Assembly: GCA_009776515.1 (NCBI GenBank)
Contig: WRNP01000035.1
Location: forward strand, 1 to 13,931
DNA length: 13,931 bases
Source of the DNA: Dehalococcoidia bacterium
GTDB taxonomy: Bacteria > Chloroflexota > Dehalococcoidia > Dehalococcoidales > UBA1222
Reading direction: 5' to 3'
Below are positions 1 to 6,848 of the stretch, piece after piece. Each line of letters begins with the position of its first letter. Within the stretch, counting starts at the first letter, position 1. Position numbers and translations under genes: made by a program. Below the pieces are notes generated by a model. The model saw nothing but the letters and a program-made list of their open reading frames with translations. It was not told the DNA's origin and made no database searches.

Positions 1-186
1 CGAGCCACTGAGGCCGAAGATTATCTTACCGAAGCCTATTATGGCGGCCATACGGTTACCGAGGATTCCGCCCAAGCTGCAGGCGATGCGGCAATAAAGA
101 CGGCAATCGCCATTAGCAGCGGTAACAGTTACATAGTGCAGATCGCCCGCACTATGGTCAAACGAGCGGTCTTGGCCTGCCAGTAG
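1..186 (+). CDS. FAD-binding subunit of molybdopterin dehydrogenase (xanthine/CO dehydrogenase medium-subunit type), C-terminal fragment
   Basis: The frame is open from the first base to the TAG at 184-186 and gives the last 61 residues of a protein that begins outside the window. The end reads SGNSYIVQIARTMVKRAVLA. This fits the conserved C-terminus of the CoxM/XdhB-type FAD subunit, which usually reads like 'SAEYR..MA.VLVRRAL'. Upstream of it, a stretch rich in Ala, Glu and Asp (EDSAQAAGDAAIKTAIAI) fits the region before that helix. In the family, this subunit passes electrons between the molybdenum subunit and an external acceptor through FAD and iron-sulfur centres. The FAD-binding part itself lies outside the window, so the assignment rests on a short C-terminal motif. 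A weaker alternative is another alpha-helical protein with a similar tail. Any partner subunits would be upstream. Confidence 0.6.
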   Translation, partial: RATEAEDYLTEAYYGGHTVTEDSAQAAGDAAIKTAIAISSGNSYIVQIARTMVKRAVLACQ

Positions 187-208
187 ACAGAAGGGTTAAC
201 GTTCTATC

Positions 209-323
209 TGGAAAGGATCCTGCCGGAGGAACCGGGGGAGGCTCCACCATTTTAAACATAGTGGCCCTTACTCCCCTATGGTGAGTCCGGGCCATAATTT
301 GGCAGCCGGCAGGATTCTTTCTG
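209..323. repeat. Long inverted repeat (18-bp arms) enclosing nested hairpins
   Basis: Bases 209-226 can pair with 306-323. The core 216-226/306-316 pairs perfectly and the outer part has G-U pairs. Inside the 79-base interior, 235-240 (ggggag) pairs with 271-276 (ctcccc), and 244-247 (ccac) with 261-264 (gtgg), giving a stacked, cloverleaf-like fold. It lies 23 bases after the stop at 186. It could therefore be a 3' structure or terminator of that transcript, or an unrelated structured RNA or small element. There is no T tract after it. No known RNA family was recognised. Confidence 0.45.
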
Positions 324-402
324 TTTGCTTATCGGTTGCAGGAATAACGGCATGAGAACACCGCCTGCACTGGCAACATTGTCTGAGCTTAATGGCAGTA
401 GC

Positions 403-466
403 GGGAATGGGTGAAAATGAGGGGTTGGCCAAGCTCAACATAATGCCCCCACTTTTTCCCATTCCC
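403..466 (-). terminator. Imperfect inverted repeat directly after the ATPase stop codon, possible terminator
   Basis: The arm gggaatggg (403-411) is matched by cccattccc (458-466), and pairing continues imperfectly inward to about 424 and 445. The loop contains the palindrome ttggccaa (425-432). The right arm touches the stop codon (467-469) of the minus-strand ATPase gene, the position expected of a transcription terminator or 3' stabilising hairpin. There is no strong T run on either side, so termination is an inference. Confidence 0.45.
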
Positions 467-1867
467 TTATTCTCCCCGCACCAGCCTCTCCGCCGTGACC
501 ATCATAATCTTCGCCGCGTCCGCGGTTCGCACAAGTTCATCCGCAAACCCATTTTTGGAAAACAAGGCGTAAAACACCTTGCTTGTTTGATGTTTGGGCT
601 TGAATTTTTCCCGAAGCGCCGTGAGTTCGGAAAGGGTAACGACACTGTTCTGGTACTTGCATTCGCCAAGCAAAAAGCTCCGCCTTTTCGCGTCAGTAGC
701 CATAATATCAACCTCGTTTTTCTGATCCCACCAACGCCCGATCTTGGTGAAATAAAACGGCAAAGCGTTTTTGCGGTTTTGGACCCTAAGGTACTGGCGA
801 CAAATATCCTCAAAAATACGCGAAGTATATTCGTTAAGCGCTGGCTCAACAACATATTCCCAAATGCCGCGTGCATCGCCCGCCTCAAGCTCAGTCAGAT
901 TGGGGAATACGAAAGCGTACCAGAAACGGAAAAAGTTATCGGCTACTTGATACAACCCGCGCTGTATATTGGCTTGCTCTTTCGGGCTGTCAGCAACAGG
1001 AAATTCGCGGTCCAGGATTTTTAGGTCGATCAGGTTTTTAAGGTACACGCTAATCTTAGTTTTCTCAATCTGCGTCTTTTGGTGAATGCCGTTAAGCTTG
1101 GTATTACCCAGCGCCACCGCCCCAATAATGGCATTATATATTGCCGTCTCGCGTAGTTCCTGCCGCATGAGAAACTCAACCTCGTTGTACAGCGCGCTAC
1201 CACGAGAAAGAATATTTTTACAGATATTCTCGCCTAAAGGCAAAGCATCATCAAACTGCTTCAGATAGTGGGGGATTCCGCCAAGTACCGCATAGGTCGT
1301 AATCTTATCAAGCGGGCTGAAATTTGGCACAAATTGAATGGCTTCGTAAAAGGTCATCTCATTCATCTTTAGAATGCCACTAGCACGACCGTAAAGCGGA
1401 TTTTTCTCGGCTAGAATCTCTTTTTCGATAACCGACATCGCACTACCGCACAAGACGATCATCACGTTTTTATCCCTCAATCCCTCGTCCCATGTCTTCT
1501 GCAATATAGATGGAATAGCGGCATTGCCCCTGACCATATACGGAAACTCATCTATGACTAGCAGTCTTTTCCTGTCTGATGGAAACTCAGCGATACCACC
1601 AAAGGCTTGGCCCCAATCAGCAAAACGCCTGATATACGGCACGGCGGGAAGTTCTTTTTGCAAAACCCGCTCACTGAACGCAATCAACTGAAGCTCATCA
1701 GGGCTTTCGGTGCAGGTATAGAAGACCACATCCTTTCCCTCACAAAATTTCCGCAACGTTTCGGTCTTACCGATACGTCGTCGGCCGTACAGCACAACAA
1801 GTTGACCCCCCTCAGCGCGATATCGGTCTTCTAAAAACTGTATTTCGTCATGTCGGCCAATAAACAT
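467..1867 (-). CDS. AAA ATPase with C-terminal DUF234 (PD-(D/E)XK nuclease-like) domain
   Basis: This 466-residue protein belongs to the archaeal-type ATPase families in which an AAA domain carries a DUF234 domain. The Walker A motif GRRRIGKT is at residues 28-35 and the Walker B motif LLVIDEF at 102-108. The GSAMS segment near 141-145 is a typical sensor region. A winged-helix-like middle (about 250-310) precedes the DUF234 part. Near the end, E353, D387 (in NEVDIMA) and E402-x-K404 (GECKY) fit a PD-(D/E)XK nuclease fold, and all the expected residues are present. The cellular role of this family is poorly known, and links to mobile or defence DNA are only suggested. ATG at 1867 follows a weak GAGG. 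The gene stands alone, downstream of a palindromic AT-rich promoter region. It reads as an intact accessory gene. Confidence 0.85.
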   Translation of the reverse strand: MFIGRHDEIQFLEDRYRAEGGQLVVLYGRRRIGKTETLRKFCEGKDVVFYTCTESPDELQLIAFSERVLQKELPAVPYIRRFADWGQAFGGIAEFPSDRKRLLVIDEFPYMVRGNAAIPSILQKTWDEGLRDKNVMIVLCGSAMSVIEKEILAEKNPLYGRASGILKMNEMTFYEAIQFVPNFSPLDKITTYAVLGGIPHYLKQFDDALPLGENICKNILSRGSALYNEVEFLMRQELRETAIYNAIIGAVALGNTKLNGIHQKTQIEKTKISVYLKNLIDLKILDREFPVADSPKEQANIQRGLYQVADNFFRFWYAFVFPNLTELEAGDARGIWEYVVEPALNEYTSRIFEDICRQYLRVQNRKNALPFYFTKIGRWWDQKNEVDIMATDAKRRSFLLGECKYQNSVVTLSELTALREKFKPKHQTSKVFYALFSKNGFADELVRTADAAKIMMVTAERLVRGE

Positions 1868-1881
1868 TATGACGCCTCATA

Positions 1882-1920
1882 GTTATATAATCGCGATTAT
1901 TATAATATTGTTTATATAAC
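1882..1920 (-). promoter_or_regulatory. AT-rich palindromic promoter/operator region of the ATPase gene
   Basis: The sequence gttatataa (1882-1890) is mirrored by ttatataac (1912-1920), and a second 12-base palindrome, taatcgcgatta, sits at 1888-1899. On the minus strand several TATAAT-like hexamers occur here, 20-45 bases before the start codon at 1867. Overlap of symmetric sites with the likely -10 region suggests binding of a dimeric regulator, possibly the gene's own product or an unlinked repressor. No single promoter could be fixed. Confidence 0.4.
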
Positions 1921-2034
1921 ATACCACAAAAACAGCACCGCGGGAAATAACACCAGGGCGCCCGCCTATATACCCATGATCCGATCCATAGCATGCAGGA
2001 CAAATGGATGATACGGACGGCAGTTAATGCAAGC

Positions 2035-2060
2035 GGACTGACAGCTTTCGCTGTCAGTCC
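2035..2060 (-). terminator. Perfect 11-bp hairpin with tetraloop downstream of htpX
   Basis: The arms ggactgacagc (2035-2045) and gctgtcagtcc (2050-2060) are perfect complements. On the minus strand the loop is GAAA, a stable GNRA tetraloop. The hairpin begins 21 bases after the htpX stop codon (2082-2084), as expected of a terminator or 3' protective structure. Only a poor T-rich tail (gcttgcatt) follows it, so it may protect the mRNA end rather than terminate. Confidence 0.6.
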
Positions 2061-2081
2061 AAGTCTCAATGCTTTGATAGC

Positions 2082-3065
2082 CTACCCCTGTGCTAAGGCA
2101 GACCTGGGGATGATCTTGCCCTTGCCGAGCACTTCTTCGTAGGCTCTTTCGTAGCTTTGGTAGGAGTTTCCGCCCATAGCTCGCAGGATTCGAATGCGCT
2201 CCTTGATCGGCGGATGGGTGCTGAGCAGGCTGTTGAGATTAGCCCCTTGTTTTGTAAATGGGCTAATCGTGTACATGGATGCCGTGGCTTGGTTGGCAGC
2301 GCGCACCTGGGTTGGCGAGCCGGCCATCTTCTCCAATGCTGAAGCCAAGCCTTCGGGATAACGGGTGTAAAGAGCCGAGGAGGCATCAGCCAGATACTCG
2401 CGCTTGCGAGAAATGGCTAGATGCAACAACTGAGCAAATATGGGAGCTAAGATGATCAGCACCAGCCCGAAGATAGCTACGATGGCCGTACCCCCACCGC
2501 CCCGGTCGGAGTTACGTCGATTGCCAGCAAAAAACAAAGTGCGTGAGGCATACCACGACAGGAGAACCACTGCCCCCAGCATTACCGCGCTTATAGCCAT
2601 GAGCGATACGTCGCGGTTTTTGATGTGAGCTATTTCGTGGGCAATGACACCCTGAAGTTCATCGCGATTGAGCTTAGCTAACAACCCCGCAGTAATAGCC
2701 ACCGCTGCTCGCTTGGGATCGCGTCCGATGGCAAAGGCATTCAGCGCCTGGTCGTTGATGATGTAGGCATCCGGTACGCGACCTAAACCCGCAGCGATAG
2801 ACATCTCTTCCACCACGTTATAGAGACGCGGGTCGTCCTCCTTGCGTATCTTGCGTGCCCCAGCCACCGCTAACAGGATATTGTCACCCTGGAACATCGA
2901 GACCAGGCTCATGATGCCCCAAACGATGCCGGCAACGACCATGCCAGCCAGGCCATTGTCCAAAAAATAAAAGCCTATAGCATATCCCAGCGCTAACAAC
3001 AATAGGCCCATGCCAGCGACCAAGACCGCCGAGCGCGTGCGATTAGAACTAATCTGTTCCCACAT
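2082..3065 (-). CDS. htpX: HtpX-like M48 family zinc metalloprotease
   Basis: This 327-residue membrane protease is typical in length for bacterial HtpX homologues, which degrade damaged or misfolded membrane proteins. Two N-terminal hydrophobic segments (about 12-34 and 38-58) are followed by the zinc-binding HEIAH motif at 143-147. Two more membrane segments follow (about 155-172 and 193-213). The third zinc ligand is E223 in KREYLADA, and STHPPIKERI near 283-292 is the usual C-terminal family motif. All catalytic residues are present. ATG at 3065 has a purine-rich upstream stretch (ggagttgaggcag) but no ideal Shine-Dalgarno. The gene lies 141 bases after lemA on the same strand. That pairing is common and suggests joint transcription and a shared role in envelope quality control. 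Confidence 0.93.
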   Translation of the reverse strand: MWEQISSNRTRSAVLVAGMGLLLLALGYAIGFYFLDNGLAGMVVAGIVWGIMSLVSMFQGDNILLAVAGARKIRKEDDPRLYNVVEEMSIAAGLGRVPDAYIINDQALNAFAIGRDPKRAAVAITAGLLAKLNRDELQGVIAHEIAHIKNRDVSLMAISAVMLGAVVLLSWYASRTLFFAGNRRNSDRGGGGTAIVAIFGLVLIILAPIFAQLLHLAISRKREYLADASSALYTRYPEGLASALEKMAGSPTQVRAANQATASMYTISPFTKQGANLNSLLSTHPPIKERIRILRAMGGNSYQSYERAYEEVLGKGKIIPRSALAQG

Positions 3066-3206
3066 TTTACTGCCTCAACTCCATTTAGCATCGACGAGAG
3101 GCCGTCCCCACCCCACAGCCAAACTCATACTCTCCAGCCTAGGAGAACGAGCCTCAGGCAAGCACTGCGAGGCTGCCAACGAAACCCACGGTGGTCTCCT
3201 TCCGAC

Positions 3207-3779
3207 TTAGCTGAAGCTCACCTTGGGAGCTACTCTCTCCTCCTCCACGTTGACTTCAAAGAACTGCTCAGCCTTGAAGCCAGCCATGCCGGCGACAATG
3301 TTGGAGGGGAACATCTGGGTTTGGTTGTTGTAGCGCAGCACTGCATCGTTATAGAACTGCCTAGCAAAGCTGATCTTGTTTTCCGTAGAGGTCAACTCTT
3401 CCTGCAGCGACATGAAGTTTTTGTTGGCCTTGAGATCGGGATACGCCTCGGCCACTGCCAGCAGTCGGGACAGGGCTGAACTCAACTGGCCTTCCAGCTT
3501 GCCCCGCTCCGCCGTACTCGTGGACGATCCTGCCTGAGCCAAATTGCGCGCCTGGGTAACTGCCTCTAGGGTCTCACGCTCGTGCTTCATGTAACCCTTG
3601 ACTGTCTCCACTAGGTTTGGAATAAGATCGTAGCGGCGTTTGAGTTGCACGTCTATCTGCGCCCAGGCATTCTTCACCTGGTTGCGCAACTTCACCAGCC
3701 CGTTGTACATGACAGCATATATGACCAAGAGAAGGACGATGACACCAACAACGATCCCAAGAATAATCCCGGTTGCCAT
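3207..3779 (-). CDS. lemA: LemA family protein
   Basis: The 190-residue product has one N-terminal membrane segment (about 4-25). A mostly helical domain follows, with the LemA signature: LRNQVKNAWAQIDVQLKRRY, then DLIPNLVETVKGY, AYPDLKANKNF and the late ARQFYNDAV. This is the usual LemA length and arrangement. The biochemical function is not established. LemA genes often sit beside htpX or TPM-domain genes and are discussed as envelope proteins. ATG at 3779 is preceded by a strong Shine-Dalgarno, aaggagg, about six bases away, which fixes the start. A promoter with TTGACA and TATACA lies about 145 bases upstream, so the mRNA has a long leader containing a duplicated sequence. htpX follows on the same strand. 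Confidence 0.93.
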   Translation of the reverse strand: MATGIILGIVVGVIVLLLVIYAVMYNGLVKLRNQVKNAWAQIDVQLKRRYDLIPNLVETVKGYMKHERETLEAVTQARNLAQAGSSTSTAERGKLEGQLSSALSRLLAVAEAYPDLKANKNFMSLQEELTSTENKISFARQFYNDAVLRYNNQTQMFPSNIVAGMAGFKAEQFFEVNVEEERVAPKVSFS

Positions 3780-3829
3780 ATTCTGCCTCCTTTTAGAAAA
3801 TCAGACTACAAACGCCTCTCGTCCCCACC

Positions 3830-3900
3830 GCGAGTAAGCGAGATTTACATCCTGGTACTCTTTGGGTGTTTGTTGAGCGACGTAAGCGAGTGAGGTTTAC
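3830..3900. repeat. Two imperfect copies of a ~20-base sequence in the lemA leader
   Basis: On the plus strand gcgagtaagcgagatttac (3830-3848) recurs as a form with short insertions at 3877-3900 (gcgacgtaagcgagtgaggt, then ttac). Both copies lie between the predicted lemA promoter and its start codon, so they are transcribed as part of the 5' untranslated region. They could be regulator or RNA-binding sites, or the trace of a local duplication. Confidence 0.4.
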
Positions 3901-3922
3901 CAATAATGAATCCCTAGCACAG

Positions 3923-3950
3923 TGTATAGCAACGACTCAGAACGTGTCAA
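3923..3950 (-). promoter_or_regulatory. Sigma-70-type promoter of lemA-htpX
   Basis: On the minus strand TTGACA (3945-3950) is a perfect -35 box. After 16 bases comes TATACA (3923-3928), preceded by TGC, which makes an extended -10. Transcription would start near 3916 and read into lemA after about 136 bases of leader. This is one of the best promoters in the window. Confidence 0.65.
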
Positions 3951-4019
3951 TGAAGCTGGGCTCATAATTGCCCCCCTCCCCATACGCAACTTCTAATTGC
4001 TGAGCAACAACACTCTTGC

Positions 4020-4589
4020 TTACATGGGTTTTAAGTTTTGATTCAGCCGGTCAACTATTCTACCGAAATCCCTCTGTCGGGCTCCCTCGCTCTTAAATGA
4101 TAAGTATCTCCGAGTGTACGTTAACCGAACAGAACGCGACATATTATTGAAGTTTTCATATGCAGGCAAAATGCCAACTAATTTTTCTGTAAATGCTACG
4201 ACTTGCTCATCAGTTATTTGTTTGCCCATCAGGGAGTCCCAAGTCCCGTTTGTTGTCGCTGTCCTCACAGCATTTTCACCCAGCTCGGTCATTAGGTTTT
4301 TCTCACGTAGCATGCCCACGATTTTTTTGTTCTTTTCAGACCAATGGCTTTTTGCACGACGCTTTGCAAAGTATTTCAGATATTTACTGCTATCAATATT
4401 TCTCATTTGCCCATCTATCCATCCGAAGCAAAGAGCTTCTTCTAGAGCATCATTTGCGGTTAGCGTGACAATAGTTTTATTCTTTCCGAATACAATCCAT
4501 ACTCCATCACTGATTGCGGCGTTTTCGCTCAGCCATGCACGAAATTGACCGCGCGAAGCAAACAGTAATTCGGACACATCTGTTCTCAT
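4020..4589 (-). CDS. YdeI/OmpD-associated (OmdA) family protein
   Basis: The 189-residue protein matches the family once called 'bacteriocin-protection, YdeI/OmpD-associated'. It contains EALCFGWIDGQ (about 51-61), YLKYFAKRRAKSHWSEKNK (70-88) and the C-terminal helical OmdA-type segment with SRSVRLTYTRRYLSF (about 151-165). Length agrees with the family. The molecular function is unknown; in Enterobacteria relatives are linked to stress and peptide resistance. I chose ATG at 4589. A TTG five codons upstream (4604) is in frame, but neither start has a good Shine-Dalgarno. The gene is clearly AT-richer than its neighbours, is not close enough to them to be in an operon, and may be a later arrival. 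Confidence 0.82.
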   Translation of the reverse strand: MRTDVSELLFASRGQFRAWLSENAAISDGVWIVFGKNKTIVTLTANDALEEALCFGWIDGQMRNIDSSKYLKYFAKRRAKSHWSEKNKKIVGMLREKNLMTELGENAVRTATTNGTWDSLMGKQITDEQVVAFTEKLVGILPAYENFNNMSRSVRLTYTRRYLSFKSEGARQRDFGRIVDRLNQNLKPM

Positions 4590-4662
4590 ATTTAAACATC
4601 TCAAAATCAGCGCAATGCTACAACCCGCCCAGTACAGTCAGCATAGGTGACCAGTTGTTAAA

Positions 4663-5541
4663 TCAATTTGTGTAGGCGGACTGGACGCTCAGAATAGCTT
4701 CATAGCTCTCAATGGTACACCAAAATACCCCCCGCGAGTCTTCGGGCATCTCATCCATCAGCGCCAGGAGTTTATCCCGGCCCTGGATGGCACTGGCCTG
4801 CAAAGTGTCAAGCAACACCGGATCTACCTCAGCCTGCGGCACAGACGAGAACGAAGTATCCGTGCTACCAGCAACTGGAGGCAAGAGTTCCGCTATCACG
4901 ACATCAGGCGAAGGAATGGGAAAAGTCTCCATGGCAGTACCTATTAAACCACCAGACCCCCATCCTGCCTCAACCCCTAGATAACTGGTTATCTCGTTAA
5001 GTGTGCTTTCCAACCGAGGTGATGTCCTATCCGCCAGGCTATACTCACCACGACCGGCAAGGACGGTAATCTCTTCAAGTCGCCGCTCCGCCAAGAGGGC
5101 GTAGGCTCGCGTTCTATCCTCGCCAGCTGGCGTGAACCTAATCTGCAACCCCTCCACCATCAGCTTTACCTCATAAAGGGGCTGGCCTGGCAGGGCGTAT
5201 GCCGAGGCCGCCATCATACCACCTCCTGCCATCAACACCACCGCCACCGCTAACGGCACAGCCGTGGACCAGCGCCAGTTCCAGCGGAAACCCTGTTTGG
5301 CCGACCTGGCACAGACCTCCGCCACGGCATGGCGATATTCATAGCGAGCACGGGCGCGGTACTCGGGCCTAGGAGATAGCGAACTTGCTCTGTGGGTCGC
5401 CACAATCGTCTGCAGGACAGGCCTCAGTTCAGCTGCTTGTTCTGGATAACGCGCCAAGCAACTCTCTTCGGTCTCCCCGCGCAGGATGGCCTCTAGGCAT
5501 TCGTTCAAAACATCTTCATTACTCATTTTTTGAACCCTCAT
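4663..5541 (-). CDS. DUF5667-type membrane protein, putative anti-sigma partner of the adjacent sigma factor
   Basis: The 292-residue product has a cytoplasmic N-terminus with the helical segment NECLEAILRGETEE and YPEQAAELRPVL (about 13-43), typical of proteins encoded next to ECF sigma factors. One membrane segment follows (about 92-112). The exported part begins with ALPGQPLYEVKLMVEGLQ (116-133), the signature of DUF5667, and runs on in helical repeats. It lacks the zinc-binding HxxxCxxC motif of classical anti-sigma factors. The ATG at 5541 overlaps the TGA of the sigma gene (ATGA), implying translational coupling and matched amounts. An inner ATG at 5526 (MSNED) is an alternative start. 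An anti-sigma or signal-sensing role is inferred from context only. Confidence 0.75.
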   Translation of the reverse strand: MRVQKMSNEDVLNECLEAILRGETEESCLARYPEQAAELRPVLQTIVATHRASSLSPRPEYRARARYEYRHAVAEVCARSAKQGFRWNWRWSTAVPLAVAVVLMAGGGMMAASAYALPGQPLYEVKLMVEGLQIRFTPAGEDRTRAYALLAERRLEEITVLAGRGEYSLADRTSPRLESTLNEITSYLGVEAGWGSGGLIGTAMETFPIPSPDVVIAELLPPVAGSTDTSFSSVPQAEVDPVLLDTLQASAIQGRDKLLALMDEMPEDSRGVFWCTIESYEAILSVQSAYTN

Positions 5542-6080
5542 TCCCTAGTCATGATGCGCCGCAAAGCTAAGACGGCACTATGCTGCAAAGACTTGACCGC
5601 TCCCTCGCTTTTCTTCATAATGCGAGCGACATCGGCAATAGGTAACTCACTTGTAAAGCGTAGCGCGATGACTTCCCGTTGCGCCGGGGTAAGCTTTTTG
5701 ACCGCTACGCCCAGACTCTCCAAGTCAAAACTCGCCTCCACCATTTCCTGCGGACTACTGCCCAATGCTTCCGCATGTAACACCGCTTCCTCTAACTGAC
5801 CGGTCGGCCGACGAGATTTACGACGAAAGTAGTCCACCGTCTGGTTATGGGCAATACGGTATAGCCAGGCCGAAAACGGCACGTTCTGCCACTTAAAAGA
5901 GCCGATGGACTTCAGAGCCTTTAAAAAGACCTGCTGCGCTAAGTCCTCAGCTTCAAATTTATCGCCTAATTTAAGAGCAATATATCGATAAATCTTCTCA
6001 AAATATCGCTCATAGAGCTCGGCGAATGCGGCCTCATCGTGCTGCTGAGCCCTGGATACCAGGCCTTGCTCATCCTGCAC
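5538..6080 (-). CDS. ECF-type sigma-70 family RNA polymerase sigma factor
   Basis: The 180-residue protein contains only sigma regions 2 and 4. Region 2 spans about 17-88, with EAEDLAQQVFLKAL (43-56) and the -10 melting/recognition helix AWLYRIAHNQTVDYFRR (71-87). Region 4 spans about 129-177, with LTPAQREVIALRF and the helix-turn-helix IADVARIMKKSEGAVKSLQ. It directs RNA polymerase to a specific set of promoters, probably including stress or envelope genes. GTG at 6080 is chosen because aggggg lies seven bases upstream. Its stop overlaps the start of the DUF5667 gene, so the two form a sigma/regulator pair. The target genes cannot be told from the window. Confidence 0.93.
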   Translation of the reverse strand: MQDEQGLVSRAQQHDEAAFAELYERYFEKIYRYIALKLGDKFEAEDLAQQVFLKALKSIGSFKWQNVPFSAWLYRIAHNQTVDYFRRKSRRPTGQLEEAVLHAEALGSSPQEMVEASFDLESLGVAVKKLTPAQREVIALRFTSELPIADVARIMKKSEGAVKSLQHSAVLALRRIMTRE

Positions 6081-6157
6081 TTGACAACCCCCTGCGTAGT
6101 CTTCAGAGATTAGAAGTGGTTGCTTCCTGACCAGGCATCAGGTTACCACGTGCATAA

Positions 6158-6186
6158 ATTATAACGAAGCATACATAAAAAAGATA
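6158..6186 (-). promoter_or_regulatory. Probable promoter of the sigma factor operon
   Basis: On the minus strand a perfect TATAAT (6158-6163) is preceded 17 bases upstream by TATCTT (6181-6186), a weak -35 box. It would give a leader of about 70 bases before the GTG at 6080. The weak -35 leaves room for an activator or for autoregulation by the ECF factor, but no second promoter motif was recognised. Confidence 0.45.
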
Positions 6187-6249
6187 GGACTATGATAGAA
6201 ACCTTTTTGAGTGGCGGTGGTTTGCCAATTATTGGCGTTCACTAATTAC

Positions 6250-6697
6250 CCGTTCACCAGAGATTTATTAGCGTGTCTCGCAGAAATGCTGAGAGAACCG
6301 CGGCGGTTATTCAAGCTCTTGAAAAACTGAAAACACCAAGGCGCCTTGTCAGCGTGGATGATCCAAACCTTGTTTCAATTGAGTGGCTTCACAACGAATG
6401 GGAACAAGCTCGTAGCCTTCTGGCAACCGGCAATGCCATGCTTGCCATTGATAAGGTCCAACAAATGGCAACTGGCTATTCATCGTTAAGCTTCTTTGCG
6501 ATGAGGACAGCAGAACGCACGTGTCTATAAAAGTAGTTCTCGCCGGATCATCCTCACTCCTATTACAGACAGGGTTGGCGGAATCCTTGATGGGAAGATT
6601 TGAAGTCCATTATTCGTCTCGCTGGAACTACGCTGAATGCAAAGAGCCTTTTGGTTACAATTTAGATGCGAAAGACATATGGCGTGAAACCAGGTAA
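6250..6697 (+). pseudogene. Decayed DUF4143-type ATP-binding protein gene (N-terminal third, Walker A deleted, two frameshifts)
   Basis: Three successive frames give consecutive parts of one protein. The first (from about 6250) reads TRDLLACLAEMLREPRR, the usual N-terminus of the family. The second (6273-6530) starts past the expected GPRQVGKTT and continues VIQALEKLK, then VDDPNLVSIEWLHNEWEQAR and LAIDKVQ, where the Walker B glutamate has become lysine. The third (from 6485) reads VKLLCDED, VVLAGSSSLLLQTGLAESL and GRFEV, matching the family's sensor segment, and stops at 6695-6697. The nucleotide-binding loop is missing, two frameshifts separate the parts and the C-terminal two thirds are absent, so no active ATPase can be made. 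Annotators may call 6273-6530 (GTG start) as an 85-residue hypothetical protein. The family is often mobile or accessory. Confidence 0.85.
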
Positions 6698-6848
6698 ATA
6701 TGCCAGCCTTGTCCAGGCGGAAGTCAACATGAACGAATGCTTAAGTTAAACGAATTACTGTCGGCCTGGAGCACTTGGAAAGTTACGCCCAAAACGGATT
6801 AGCAGGTCGAAAAGAAGTCCTGAGCCACAGGCAAGATTAATAGAGTGC

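Noticed and set aside
392..1024. 210-codon open frame on the plus strand
   Set aside because: Antisense to the 3' half of the ATPase gene, which shows intact conserved motifs; no Shine-Dalgarno and no family resemblance.
6698..6848. Further DUF4143 C-terminal pieces after the relic (for example GLEHLESYAQNGLAG)
   Set aside because: A weak likeness to the family's 'GLL.GLQKYAGQ' segment is visible, but too short and out of context to include in the pseudogene.
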